From: Salipiger thiooxidans
GTDB taxonomy: Bacteria > Pseudomonadota > Alphaproteobacteria > Rhodobacterales > Rhodobacteraceae
DNA length: 64,000 nt
Direction of reading: 5' to 3'
Assembly (NCBI RefSeq): GCF_900102075.1
Contig: NZ_FNAV01000015.1
Span: forward strand, 62,001 to 126,000
The translations under genes were made by a program, and so were the position numbers. Below the pieces are notes generated by a model that was not told the DNA's origin, ran no database searches, and saw only the letters and a program-made list of their open reading frames with translations. Of this stretch, positions 1 to 8,065 are shown piece by piece (the first letter of the stretch is position 1; every line of letters begins with the position of its first letter).

Positions 1-595
1 AGACGGGATTGCCCCTTCGTGGCGTGGCATCCGCGGTCAGCACCGCCACGGCGCCGGAATCCTCGAGCCGGCTGGCGATGGCGGGCGGCGCGAAGCCCGA
101 AAACAGCGGCACCGCCACGGCACCCAATCGGGCGATGCCTAAAAAGGCGGCGTCGATTTCGGGGATCATCGGCATGTAGATGCCAACGGCCTGGCCGGGT
201 TTTACCCCGCGCCGGGCCAGCGCCGAGGCCACGCGCGCGGACTCGGCGGCAAGATCGGCATAGGTCCAGCTGCGGCGACACCCATCTTCGCCGACCCAGT
301 CGATCGCGGTCTTGTCGCCCAGACCTGTCTCGATGCGGGCATCGAGACAGGTTTCCGTCAGGTTCAAGGCGCCGCCGACGGCCCATCGGATCGATTCCGG
401 TCCATCGGACATATCCCGTAACCGCGTGTAGGGGCGATGGAACCGGATGCCGGCAAACTCGATGATCCGGCCCCAGAACCAGTCCGGGTCGGTGTTGGCC
501 CGGCTGGCAAGATCCTCGTAACTGTCCGTGCCACAATCTTTCAGGAAAGCGGCCAGCGTGCTTGAACGCTGAATGTCAGTGTCTGGTTGAAACAT
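1..595 (-). CDS. Acetyl-CoA-synthetase-like AMP-forming acyl-CoA ligase, N-terminal part (cut by window edge)
   Basis: The reverse strand encodes about 198 residues from an ATG at 593-595, preceded by GGTGAGGA as ribosome binding site, and runs off the left edge with no stop. The start (MFQPDTDIQRSS...) and the DPDWFW stretch near residue 40 resemble the N-terminal cap of acetyl-CoA synthetases. It is followed by the beginning of the AMP-binding fold (TYADLA, then GVKPGQAVGIYMPMIPE and FSGFAPPAIASRLEDSGA). The family makes acyl-CoA from a free acid, ATP and CoA. The signature P-loop and C-terminal lysine lie outside the window, so activity cannot be judged. It probably supplies the substrate for the surrounding acyl-CoA genes. 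Its acyl preference is unknown. Confidence 0.8.
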   Translation of the reverse strand, partial: MFQPDTDIQRSSTLAAFLKDCGTDSYEDLASRANTDPDWFWGRIIEFAGIRFHRPYTRLRDMSDGPESIRWAVGGALNLTETCLDARIETGLGDKTAIDWVGEDGCRRSWTYADLAAESARVASALARRGVKPGQAVGIYMPMIPEIDAAFLGIARLGAVAVPLFSGFAPPAIASRLEDSGAVAVLTADATPRRGNPV

Positions 596-615
596 TCCTC
601 ACCTTTCTTCACCGC

Positions 616-642
616 AAAAAAGGCCGCACCTTGGGCACGGCC
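616..642 (-). terminator. Rho-independent terminator of the BadH-like SDR gene
   Basis: On the reverse strand a GC-rich hairpin (GGCCGTGCC, loop CAA, GGTGCGGCC, with two G-U pairs) is followed directly by six T residues. It sits 66 bases after the SDR stop codon and just before the ligase start, so the ligase probably has its own promoter or depends on read-through. Confidence 0.7.
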
Positions 643-707
643 AGTCAGGGAGGTAACTTCTGGCCGACTTGGCGGCGCCGCCTTGTGACGGACGCCGCCA
701 CCTGCGT

Positions 708-1469
708 TCAGCCGTGCATCGACAAGCCGCCCGAAACCGAAATCACCTGCCCGGTGATGAACCCGGCGTCGTCGGAGGACAGGAAGCAGATGATGCCGGG
801 GTAGTCCGTAGGCTGTGCCAGGCGCTTCATCGGGATGGCCCGCTTGAGGCCCTCGGCGATCTTTTGACCGGCATCGCCCTGGGCGACCTGGGCAAACAAC
901 GGCGTATCGGTCGGCCCGGGGGCGACAGCGTTCAATTGAATGCCCTTGCGCGCAAGTTCCCGCGCCACGGTTTTGGTGAACGAGATGATGCCGCCCTTGC
1001 AGGCCGAATAAACCGCTTCGCCCGATGACCCGACGCGACCGGCGTCCGAGGCGATGTTGACCACCCGGCCGCCGCCGTTCTGAACCATGCCCGGAAGCAC
1101 CGCGTGATGCATGTTCAACGGTCCGTAAAGGTTGATGTCGATGACTTTTTTCCAGATTTCGGCATCGGTATCGAGGAACGGCTTGATCACGTCCCAGCCG
1201 GCGTTGTTCACAAGCACGTCGATCGGACCATTGGCCGAGAACTCGGCGACAGCCTTGTCGACCTGGGCGCGGTCGGTGATGTCCACCTTGAAGGCCTGTG
1301 CCTTGCCGCCCGCCTCGGTGATCAGGCGAACGGTGTCCTTCGCTCCGTCTTCGTTCATGTCAAAGATTGCGACCTCGGCGCCTTCCTGACCGAACCGTTC
1401 GCAAACCGCACGCCCGATGCCGCTGCCGCCGCCCGTTACAATCACGCGTTTTCCACTCAACCCTCGCAT
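708..1469 (-). CDS. SDR-family dehydrogenase, BadH-like (2-hydroxycyclohexanecarboxyl-CoA dehydrogenase type)
   Basis: This 253-residue classical short-chain dehydrogenase has the NAD(P)-binding TGGGSGIGRA motif near residue 12, NNAGW near 90, and the catalytic Ser-Tyr-Lys set in NIASDAGRVGSSGEAVYSACK. The segments NNAGWDVIKPF, HHAVLPGMV and FITGQVISVSGGL match what I recall of BadH, which oxidises a 2-hydroxyacyl-CoA ring intermediate. A 3-hydroxyacyl-CoA dehydrogenase role on another substrate is equally possible. The start at 1467-1469 was chosen over longer options because GAGGAGGA lies 7-8 bases upstream. It is transcribed divergently from the tandem TetR gene across an operator-like repeat. 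A terminator follows it. Confidence 0.8.
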   Translation of the reverse strand: MRGLSGKRVIVTGGGSGIGRAVCERFGQEGAEVAIFDMNEDGAKDTVRLITEAGGKAQAFKVDITDRAQVDKAVAEFSANGPIDVLVNNAGWDVIKPFLDTDAEIWKKVIDINLYGPLNMHHAVLPGMVQNGGGRVVNIASDAGRVGSSGEAVYSACKGGIISFTKTVARELARKGIQLNAVAPGPTDTPLFAQVAQGDAGQKIAEGLKRAIPMKRLAQPTDYPGIICFLSSDDAGFITGQVISVSGGLSMHG

Positions 1470-1536
1470 ATGGAGATCCTCCTCTTCCGCTATCATTTTG
1501 GCAAAGAACTTGATTCGACGCCGCTCATCGCATATT

Positions 1537-1550
1537 CTAACACTTGTTAG
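1537..1550. promoter_or_regulatory. TetR-type operator, perfect inverted repeat CTAACA-CT-TGTTAG
   Basis: A 14-bp perfect inverted repeat with 6-base arms lies between the BadH-like gene and the tandem TetR gene, 11 bases before the latter's ATG. Near-identical sites occur at 7979, 15071 and 15148, all in divergent promoters of this island. Autoregulation plus control of the SDR is the simplest reading, by inference. Confidence 0.65.
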
Positions 1551-1560
1551 GTTTATTGCA

Positions 1561-2931
1561 ATGGACAGGCTTGCCGCTGACAAGTATCGAAAATTCATGA
1601 TGAGACAATCTGATACCATCAAGCATACCGACGATGACTTGAGCAAGTCAGAGAGGACCCGCAGCGGTATCCTCGCTGCGGCCGCCCGCCTTTTCCGGCA
1701 TGAGGGCTATTATGCGACGACGATGCGCGACATCGCGCAGGAATCCGGCATCGAAGCAGGAAGCATTTATTACCATTTCCAATCCAAGGAACAGATACTC
1801 AGCGAAGTTCTGGATCTTGGTGTTCGGCAAATGTACGAGAGGGTCTGCGAGATTGTCCGCCCGACGAAGGACAATCCGAAGGATTTCCGTGAGACCTTTG
1901 CCCTGCTTATCGAAACGCATCTGACCTATCTGCTGACCGAAAGCGATTTTACATCGGCCAATATCCGTAACTATCCGATGTTGTCGGATGAGGCGCGCGC
2001 GCCGCATCGCGAACTGCGGGCATCCTACGCAGGCGTCTGGACCAGTTTTCTGAGCGAGGCGAAACGCGCCGGCGACCTGCGAAGCGACATTTCGGTAACT
2101 GTGATCCGCCAGTTCATTCTGAGCGCCATGAACTGGACCGTGGAATGGTACGATGTGGACCGGTATCCGGTGAGCATTCTCGCGGAACGGATGAGCAAGC
2201 TGATCCTCGACGGCATGTGTTCGCGGCGCATCGTCGACACGAAAGGGCTGAAGCCAGACCGCTCCTTTTCGACCGATATCCCTGAATCCATCAACAAGGC
2301 CGCGAAAACCCGCGCAGAGATCCTGAGAGCCGCCGCGCGCATGCTGAGAGACAACGGGTACAAGGCGACCACGCTGAGGCAGATCGCTGAAGAAGCCGAT
2401 ATGAAGGCGGGCAGCGTCTATTACCATTTCAAGTCCAAAGAAGCGATCGTGGACGAGGTCTTGCACGCCGGGTTGAACGACCTGCTATTGGGTGTCAACG
2501 CCGCAGCCCAGGAATTTCAGGCCCCATATGATCATCACGCAAGGATCGCGACGGCAATCTGGGCGCATCTGGACTATCTGTTCAAGGCAAGCGAATTCAC
2601 GTCCGCGAACATCAGAAGCTACGGGATGCTGCCCAATCACTTCAGAAAGAGACACGGGGGCATCCGTCATCAGTACGGAAAACTCTGGGACAGGATTCTG
2701 CGCGAAGCGCAGGGGGACGATGCCATAAGATCGGATATCAAGATTGTTCCGTTGCGTCAGGTCATGTTGGGTGCCTTGAACTGGACGGTCGAGTGGTTTG
2801 ATCCGAACAAGGCGGACGTCGAAGGGTATCTTTCCCTGCCCGAATTCTCTGGCATGCTTATCAAGCTGCTTCTCGAAGGGATTTGCGACAGGCGAGATAC
2901 CGCCTGCGCAGAACCAAACGAGGCTTGCTGA
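1561..2931 (+). CDS. Transcriptional regulator with two complete TetR repressor units fused in tandem
   Basis: This 456-residue protein holds two TetR units. The first DNA-binding domain spans about residues 32-80 (SERTRSGILAAAARLF ... AGSIYYHFQSKEQIL). The second spans about 248-300 (AKTRAEILRAAARML ... AGSVYYHFKSKEAIV). Each is followed by its own ligand-binding domain, and these are clearly related: DFTSANIRNYPML/EFTSANIRSYGML and SAMNWTVEWYD/GALNWTVEWFD. Ordinary TetR proteins are about 200 residues and bind DNA as dimers. This one looks like a covalently linked dimer born by duplication. The ligand domains resemble those of KstR2/FadR-like acyl-CoA sensors. ATG 1561 was taken as start. 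ATG 1597 or 1600 are alternatives, because no strong ribosome binding site separates them. It probably represses this catabolic island and responds to an acyl-CoA. Confidence 0.85.
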   Translation: MDRLAADKYRKFMMRQSDTIKHTDDDLSKSERTRSGILAAAARLFRHEGYYATTMRDIAQESGIEAGSIYYHFQSKEQILSEVLDLGVRQMYERVCEIVRPTKDNPKDFRETFALLIETHLTYLLTESDFTSANIRNYPMLSDEARAPHRELRASYAGVWTSFLSEAKRAGDLRSDISVTVIRQFILSAMNWTVEWYDVDRYPVSILAERMSKLILDGMCSRRIVDTKGLKPDRSFSTDIPESINKAAKTRAEILRAAARMLRDNGYKATTLRQIAEEADMKAGSVYYHFKSKEAIVDEVLHAGLNDLLLGVNAAAQEFQAPYDHHARIATAIWAHLDYLFKASEFTSANIRSYGMLPNHFRKRHGGIRHQYGKLWDRILREAQGDDAIRSDIKIVPLRQVMLGALNWTVEWFDPNKADVEGYLSLPEFSGMLIKLLLEGICDRRDTACAEPNEAC

Positions 2932-2952
2932 TCGCAGCCGCCATCGCGATCA
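2929..2952. terminator. Short hairpin between convergent genes
   Basis: TGATCGC and GCGATCA form 7-base arms around a 10-base loop that spans both stop codons of the convergent TetR and thioesterase genes. There is no T-tract, so termination activity is uncertain. Confidence 0.3.
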
Positions 2953-3351
2953 AACCAGGAGGAAGTGATACAGCCCTTCCGCCACTGGTTTATCTCGGGA
3001 CGTCTGCCAGGAAATCGCACTGACACTCGCGATCCGCTTCCCCTTGCGCGTTACATGTGCGCTGGCATACAGCGGCCCCTTGGTGGCCGGCCTTAGATAA
3101 TCCACGGTAAGATTGATCGGCTTGGCGGGAACGTCCGAAAATTCGGGATGGACCGCGATGGCCGACGTGGCCTCCATGAAACTTGCGATTATACCGCCGT
3201 GGTAAAGCTCCAGGACCGGGTTTCCGATATGACGGGAGGCAAAGGTCATCTCTGCATCGGCATGAAGGCTGTCAAGCCTCTGGACCTCGAAGTCGAGAAA
3301 CCGGAAAAACGGCACCTTGGATACGTTGGCGTTGACGGTTTGCAGGTCCAT
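2950..3351 (-). CDS. PaaI-type hotdog thioesterase
   Basis: This 133-residue single hotdog domain protein has the PaaI/YbgC-type active-site stretch NPVLELYHGGIIASFMEATSAIAV, where the acid and small residues follow HGG, and the typical sheet NLTVDYLRPA. Such enzymes hydrolyse acyl-CoA thioesters, often to release CoA from dead-end intermediates. It is the last gene of the leftward operon starting at 7934, and its start codon overlaps the stop of the previous thioesterase (TAATG), which implies translational coupling. The preferred acyl group cannot be read from sequence. Two adjacent hotdog genes may encode a heteromer, though this is only an inference. Confidence 0.75.
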   Translation of the reverse strand: MDLQTVNANVSKVPFFRFLDFEVQRLDSLHADAEMTFASRHIGNPVLELYHGGIIASFMEATSAIAVHPEFSDVPAKPINLTVDYLRPATKGPLYASAHVTRKGKRIASVSAISWQTSRDKPVAEGLYHFLLV

Positions 3352-3833
3352 TACGAGGCTTTTCCTTCTGTCGTTGCGCCAAACAGGCCGGTCTCACCGC
3401 GCGTCAGTGCAAACGAGGCGGTTCCACGGGCAATTTCCGCGTCTTCATGCCCATCGAACCAGATGCTGCCGGCATCAAATGCAATGTGGCGGGTCTGTCG
3501 AAAGCAATGCGCGCGCACGATGACATCCGCGCGCGAATAGGCGGGGCGCAGGTAATCGACCCGCAGATCCAGCGTCGCCATGGTGCTGACGCCATCAATC
3601 GCCACAAAGTTCGCAAGCCCGAAAACACTGTCCAGAAGGGCGGTCAGAATGCCGCCATGAAGCAGGGTTTGGTCCTTGTCGACGCAGAAGTCAGGATTGA
3701 ACGGCATCCGGACCCGAACGCCTGCGCTTGATACCTCTTCGATATCAAGCGCCATGTGGGTAATCAGACCACTGCCACGCGCATTCCACATCTGCGCGAT
3801 CCGCTCCATTTTCTGTTTGGTGACTTCTGGCAT
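3351..3833 (-). CDS. PaaI-type hotdog thioesterase, second copy
   Basis: This 160-residue hotdog protein has the motif QTLLHGGILTALLDSVFGLA at about residues 55-75 and the sheet ATLDLRVDYLRPAYSRADV. It belongs to the same family as the downstream gene but is only distantly similar, so the pair is an old duplication or two separate acquisitions. Both are co-transcribed with the crotonase upstream, 12 bases away. The expected role is hydrolysis of an acyl-CoA in the branched-chain pathway of this operon. Substrate unknown. Confidence 0.75.
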   Translation of the reverse strand: MPEVTKQKMERIAQMWNARGSGLITHMALDIEEVSSAGVRVRMPFNPDFCVDKDQTLLHGGILTALLDSVFGLANFVAIDGVSTMATLDLRVDYLRPAYSRADVIVRAHCFRQTRHIAFDAGSIWFDGHEDAEIARGTASFALTRGETGLFGATTEGKAS

Positions 3834-3845
3834 GCATTCTTTTCC

Positions 3846-4649
3846 TCAGCGCCCCGTGAAGTGGGGTTTTCGTTTCTCGATAAACGCGGCGATCGCCTCG
3901 TGGTGGTCTTCGGTCTGATGCATAAGGGCCTGATAGGCCGCAGCGGAATTCAGGAAATCCGGCAGATCCATCCGTTCGGCATTGCGCATCAGGCGCTTGG
4001 CGACGCGTACCGCGCGCGGTGGTTTCGCGGCGATCATGGCGGCCCGTTCGCGCGCCCGTTCCATCAGCGCGTCATGCGGCACAACCTCTAGCACCATGCC
4101 AAGTTCCAGCGCCTCTTTTGCCTCGACCATGCGGCCCGAGAATGTCAGATCGGCCGCTTTCTGATGGCCAAGGCGGCGCAACATGAACCAACTGCCCGCA
4201 TCGCCGGGGATGATGCCCAGGTTCAGGAACACCTCGCCGAACTTCGCCTTCTCGGATGCGACGCGCATGTCGCACATCATGGTCAGATCGCATCCCGCGC
4301 CAACCGCCGCGCCATTGACCGCCGCGATCGTCGGGATGTCGAGGTTGTAAAGCGCAAGCGGCAGGCGCTGCACACCGTCGACATAGCTTTGCGCCGCCGT
4401 CAACGGTTCCTTGCGAAAGACGCTGTCGGGATCGTTCATTTCCTTGATGTCGCCGCCGGCACAGAACGCCGTACCTGCGCCGGTCAGAATCATGACGCTG
4501 ACTTGCGGGTCCGCCTGCACCTTGGCAAATGTGTCCAGAAGCGAGGCGATCATGTCGTTGCCGGTGATCGGGTTGCGGCGTTCCGGATCGTTCAGCGTAA
4601 CCGTGGCGATGCGATCGGAGATATCCAGAAGGACATGTGGCTCACTCAT
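3846..4649 (-). CDS. Enoyl-CoA hydratase/isomerase (crotonase) family protein with altered catalytic residues
   Basis: This 267-residue crotonase has the oxyanion-hole segments AFCAGGDIKE (about 61-70) and NGAAVGAGCDL (112-122). The two glutamates of classic hydratases (rat Glu144 and Glu164) correspond here to Asp121 and Phe141 (FGEVFLNLGIIPGDAGS). A plain hydratase mechanism is therefore doubtful. Family members with one acid at this place often act as isomerases or on unusual acyl-CoAs. The gene overlaps the preceding SDR by 8 bases, so the two are coupled. It lies in the operon with two isovaleryl-CoA-dehydrogenase-like enzymes. Exact reaction not assignable. Confidence 0.8.
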   Translation of the reverse strand: MSEPHVLLDISDRIATVTLNDPERRNPITGNDMIASLLDTFAKVQADPQVSVMILTGAGTAFCAGGDIKEMNDPDSVFRKEPLTAAQSYVDGVQRLPLALYNLDIPTIAAVNGAAVGAGCDLTMMCDMRVASEKAKFGEVFLNLGIIPGDAGSWFMLRRLGHQKAADLTFSGRMVEAKEALELGMVLEVVPHDALMERARERAAMIAAKPPRAVRVAKRLMRNAERMDLPDFLNSAAAYQALMHQTEDHHEAIAAFIEKRKPHFTGR

Positions 4650-5496
4650 TTTTACCGTCTCCGCGTTCGCGTTTGTCGAACATGTCGGGATTGATCATGT
4701 CACGGGCATCGTGGCCCATATGCAGGGTTTCCCCGCCGTCTACATAGATGTCTTCGCCGGTTATGAAATTTCCCAGATCGGATGCAAGGAAAATAATCGT
4801 GCCGGCGATGTCTTCGGCCAGGCCCATCCGGTTCAGGACAGAGCGGTTCAGTTCTTTCCACCGTTCCGGGGGAATGGGATAGCGGCCAAGCGCCTCGGTC
4901 TTGATCGTTCCCGGCGCGACGCAGTTCAGACGGATGCCGTATTCGCCCCATTCGGCGGCCAGCGTTTTCATCATCCCGGTCACCCCCGCCCGCGCGGCAA
5001 CGGTGTGGACAAAGCCGGTCAGCGCCGTCCGCGCCGAAATGGCGGTGACGAAGACGACCGAACCACCGTTATCATACATGAAATGATCCGCGGCCGCGCG
5101 GGTCATCTGCCATGATCCGATCAGGTTGTTGCGGATCACCGCCTCGAAGCCCTTGTTGGTGATGTCACGCGCAGCGGCGATATACTGGCCGCCCGCATTG
5201 TTCACCAGAACGTCAAGCTGCCCGTAATGGTCCTTGATGCGGCCCATCGCGGCTTCGATGCTGTCCTCGTCGCGGGTGTCGCCGGGCACGACGAACGCCT
5301 CGCCCCCAGCCGCGCGGATCATTTCGGCGGTTTCTTCCAACGGCTCTTCGCGGCGCGCGAACAGTGCCAGCCTGGCCCCGCAAGACGCCATTTCAAGCGC
5401 CGTCGCCCGACCCATTCCCGAACCGGATCCGGTCACAAGGGCAACCTGGCCCGCCATTAGATCCGGAGCATAACGCGATGTTCTTTTCTCGCTCAT
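4642..5496 (-). CDS. SDR enzyme of the peroxisomal trans-2-enoyl-CoA reductase / 2,4-dienoyl-CoA reductase type
   Basis: This 284-residue Rossmann protein has TGSGSGMGRA (about 22-31) and VNNAGGQY (98-105). In place of the usual YxxxK it has VHTVAARAGV (163-172), followed by AAEWGEYGIRLNCVAPG. That loss of Tyr and the VHxxxARAGV form are what I recall from eukaryotic PECR and DECR, which reduce enoyl-CoA or dienoyl-CoA with NADPH, rather than from 3-hydroxyacyl-CoA dehydrogenases. In this operon a reductase would let the cell remove or move double bonds in unsaturated branched chains, as needed for terpenoid acids. It sits 10 bases after the dehydrogenase gene and overlaps the crotonase start. 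Confidence 0.75.
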   Translation of the reverse strand: MSEKRTSRYAPDLMAGQVALVTGSGSGMGRATALEMASCGARLALFARREEPLEETAEMIRAAGGEAFVVPGDTRDEDSIEAAMGRIKDHYGQLDVLVNNAGGQYIAAARDITNKGFEAVIRNNLIGSWQMTRAAADHFMYDNGGSVVFVTAISARTALTGFVHTVAARAGVTGMMKTLAAEWGEYGIRLNCVAPGTIKTEALGRYPIPPERWKELNRSVLNRMGLAEDIAGTIIFLASDLGNFITGEDIYVDGGETLHMGHDARDMINPDMFDKRERGDGKNE

Positions 5497-5506
5497 GGTT
5501 TCCCCC

Positions 5507-6706
5507 TCAGTTTTTCAGAAGTTCGCCGGAGATGATCAGCTTGCGCACCTCCTGAGTGCCCGCACCAACCTCAAGCACACGCCCGGTCCGGTAAAGCCGG
5601 TTCACTTCCGTGTCACGCATGTACCCCGACCCGCCGTGGATCTGGACGGCCTTGTCCAGCACGAACGAGGTTACCTCGGCGGCCTTGAAAATCGCCGCCG
5701 CCGTGAGCTTGTGAATTTCGCCGCGCCCGCCTTCGCCCTCTTCCAGGCCCTCGCACATGGCGACGGTTTTCAGGGACAGGCTGCGCGCCGCCTCGATCCG
5801 CGTGTACATGTCGGCCAGCATCGCCTGCACCATCTGGAAGCTGGCGATCGGCTTGCCGAACTGCTGGCGCGTCTTGGCGTAATCGACGGAGATATCCAGC
5901 GCGCGCTGCGCAATGCCAAGCGCGTTGAAGCAGACGATAGCCCGTTCAAGGTCGAGCCCCGACATCGTGACCGCCACGCCGCCGTCCAGCTTGCCGACCA
6001 TGTTCTTGGCGGGCACGCGGCAATCCTCGAACACCAGTTCGCCGGTTGGCGAGCCGCGGAACCCCATCTTGTTGAGCTTCTGCGCCACCTTGAAACCGGG
6101 CGTGTCGGTTTCCACGATGAACGCGGAAATGCCCTTGGCGCCCTTTTCCGGCGAGGTCTTGGCATAGGCCAGCACCAGATTGGCAATCGGCCCGTTGGTG
6201 ATATAGATCTTGGTGCCGTTCAGGATGTAATCGTCGCCATCCTTTTTCGCCGTTGTCCGCATCGAGCCAAGCGCATCCGACCCGGCGCCGGGTTCGGTCA
6301 GGCCCAGTGCGCCGACCAGCGTGCCGTTGCACAGGCCGGGCAGATATTTGCGGCGCAGATCGTCATTGGCGTTGCGGTAGATGTTGTTGACGCACAGGTT
6401 GTCGTGGGCCACATGCGTCAGCCCGATGGCCGCCGACGCGCGCGACAGTTCTTCGGTGATGATGCAGGCCGACGTGAAATCCAGCCCGGCACCGCCAAAT
6501 TCCGGCGGCACGTTCAGCCCCAGATACCCCATCTTGCCCAGCGTGGGAAAGACCGAGGCGGGCAGATCATCGGTGTCGTCCATTTCCGCGTTCAGATGGT
6601 GAAATTCGGACATGAAAAACTTGCCGGCCTGATCGGCCAGCGCCTGCTGTTCGTCCGTCATGAAATGTGTCGGAAGGTCGATGTCGTTGCGCAGTTGCTT
6701 GTTCAT
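5507..6706 (-). CDS. Acyl-CoA dehydrogenase, isovaleryl-CoA dehydrogenase type (copy 1)
   Basis: This 399-residue flavoprotein has LTEPGAGSDA at about 137-145, the substrate-contact RGSPTGELVFEDCRVP, and the putative catalytic base Glu254 in SGLDLER. That is the position used by isovaleryl-CoA dehydrogenase rather than the C-terminal position of short/medium-chain enzymes. The C-terminal loop reads VGAGTQEVRKL and lacks the alternative Glu. It would oxidise a 3-methyl-branched acyl-CoA to the enoyl-CoA, passing electrons to ETF. It is 13 bases from a clear paralogue upstream, so the two may have different chain-length ranges. Confidence 0.85.
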   Translation of the reverse strand: MNKQLRNDIDLPTHFMTDEQQALADQAGKFFMSEFHHLNAEMDDTDDLPASVFPTLGKMGYLGLNVPPEFGGAGLDFTSACIITEELSRASAAIGLTHVAHDNLCVNNIYRNANDDLRRKYLPGLCNGTLVGALGLTEPGAGSDALGSMRTTAKKDGDDYILNGTKIYITNGPIANLVLAYAKTSPEKGAKGISAFIVETDTPGFKVAQKLNKMGFRGSPTGELVFEDCRVPAKNMVGKLDGGVAVTMSGLDLERAIVCFNALGIAQRALDISVDYAKTRQQFGKPIASFQMVQAMLADMYTRIEAARSLSLKTVAMCEGLEEGEGGRGEIHKLTAAAIFKAAEVTSFVLDKAVQIHGGSGYMRDTEVNRLYRTGRVLEVGAGTQEVRKLIISGELLKN

Positions 6707-6719
6707 GGTCTTGCCCCCC

Positions 6720-7934
6720 TCAGGCGCGCAGCAGTTCTTCGGCGATGATGATCTTGCGCACCTCGCTGGTGCCCGCGCCGATCTCCAACAGCTTGTTTGC
6801 GCGGAACAGCCGGTTGATTTCGGTGTCCTGCATGTAGCCGGAGCCGCCGTGGATGTGGCAGGCCTCGGTGACGGCCTTGTTGAACGCCTCGCCCGCGTAA
6901 AGGCAGGCAGCCGCGGTCAGCTTGTGAATCTCGCCGCGACCACCGGCCCCCTTGGGCAGGCCGACACAGGCGGCCAGCGCGCGATAGCTGAAGGCGCGGG
7001 CGGTTTCGACCTCGGTATAGATCTCGGCCAGTTTCGACTGCACCATCTGGAAACTTGCGATCGGCTTGCCGAATTGTTCGCGGATCTTGGCGTATTCCAG
7101 ACCCAGTTCCAGCGCGCGGTCGGCCATGCCCACGCAGACCGAGGCGACCATCGCCCGTTCCAGATCCAGCCCGCTCATCACCACCGAAACGCCGCTGTTT
7201 TCAGCGCCCATCATGGCCGAGGCCGGCACCCGGCAATCCTCGAATACCAGTTCCCCGGTCGGCGAGCCGCGAAAGCCCATCTTGTCGAGCTTTTGCGCCA
7301 CTTTGAAACCGGGATTGTCGGTTTCGATGATAAAGGCCGAAATGCCCTTGGCGCCCTTGGATTTGTCGGTCTTGGCATAGAGCAGGACCACATCGGCGAT
7401 CGGCCCGTTGGTGATGTAGATCTTCGAGCCGTTGATGACATAGTCATCGCCGTCGCGAACCGCCGTGGTCGCCATGGACCCAAGCGCATCCGAGCCCGCG
7501 CCGGGCTCTGTCAACCCCAATGCGCCGACAAGATCGCCGGAACACAGGCCCGGCACATATTTCTTGACCTGTTCCTCGGACCCGTTGCGCAGCAGGTTGT
7601 TCAGGCACAGGTTGTCATGTGCCCCGTGCGACAGCCCCACGGCCGGATTCCATTTCGAGATGACTTCGGACACCAGCGCCTGGGTGAATTCGTTCTGCCC
7701 AGATCCGCCCAGTTCCTCGGGCGCGGTGATGCCCAAAAGGCCCAGCTCTCCCATCTGTTTGAACAGATCGTCAGGCCACCATTCCTCCTCATCCATACGC
7801 GCCTGAAGCGGGTGCAGCACCTCGCGCGACACCCGATCTACATGATCGACGATCTGGCGCTGCTCATCGGTCAGCGAATAGTTCGCCTTGATGGCTTCCA
7901 GTTCAGCGATGGCCGGTCCGTCCTTGCTGGACAT
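6720..7934 (-). CDS. Acyl-CoA dehydrogenase, isovaleryl-CoA dehydrogenase type (copy 2)
   Basis: This 404-residue enzyme is strongly similar to the next gene: ALGLTEPGAGSDALGSM, TGELVFEDCRVPA, SGLDLER with the putative catalytic Glu259, and GGSGYMQDTEINRLFR. The start at 7932-7934 was chosen because GGGAGGAAAAG precedes it. It is the first gene of the leftward operon and is read divergently from the crotonase at 8066 across an operator at 7979. Tandem isovaleryl-type dehydrogenases suggest handling of two related branched acyl-CoAs, for example a long isoprenoid intermediate and a short leucine-type product. This is inferred from context. Confidence 0.85.
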   Translation of the reverse strand: MSSKDGPAIAELEAIKANYSLTDEQRQIVDHVDRVSREVLHPLQARMDEEEWWPDDLFKQMGELGLLGITAPEELGGSGQNEFTQALVSEVISKWNPAVGLSHGAHDNLCLNNLLRNGSEEQVKKYVPGLCSGDLVGALGLTEPGAGSDALGSMATTAVRDGDDYVINGSKIYITNGPIADVVLLYAKTDKSKGAKGISAFIIETDNPGFKVAQKLDKMGFRGSPTGELVFEDCRVPASAMMGAENSGVSVVMSGLDLERAMVASVCVGMADRALELGLEYAKIREQFGKPIASFQMVQSKLAEIYTEVETARAFSYRALAACVGLPKGAGGRGEIHKLTAAACLYAGEAFNKAVTEACHIHGGSGYMQDTEINRLFRANKLLEIGAGTSEVRKIIIAEELLRA

Positions 7935-7978
7935 CTCTTTTCCTCCCGAAGAATGTCTTGTGCAGTGTTGACCAAAAT

Positions 7979-7992
7979 CAAACACATGTTAG
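7979..7992. promoter_or_regulatory. TetR-type operator CAAACACATGTTAG in divergent promoter
   Basis: This 14-mer matches the repeat at 1537 at 12 of 14 positions and is identical to the site at 15071. It lies 45 bases upstream of the dehydrogenase start (leftward) and 74 bases before the crotonase start (rightward), so it can control both operons. Confidence 0.65.
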
Positions 7993-8065
7993 AAATTAGA
8001 TCAAGGCATGCTTTCGGCGACCCGAGGTTGCAAGCAAGGCGCTAACAGAAGGGGAGGGTTCGGAA

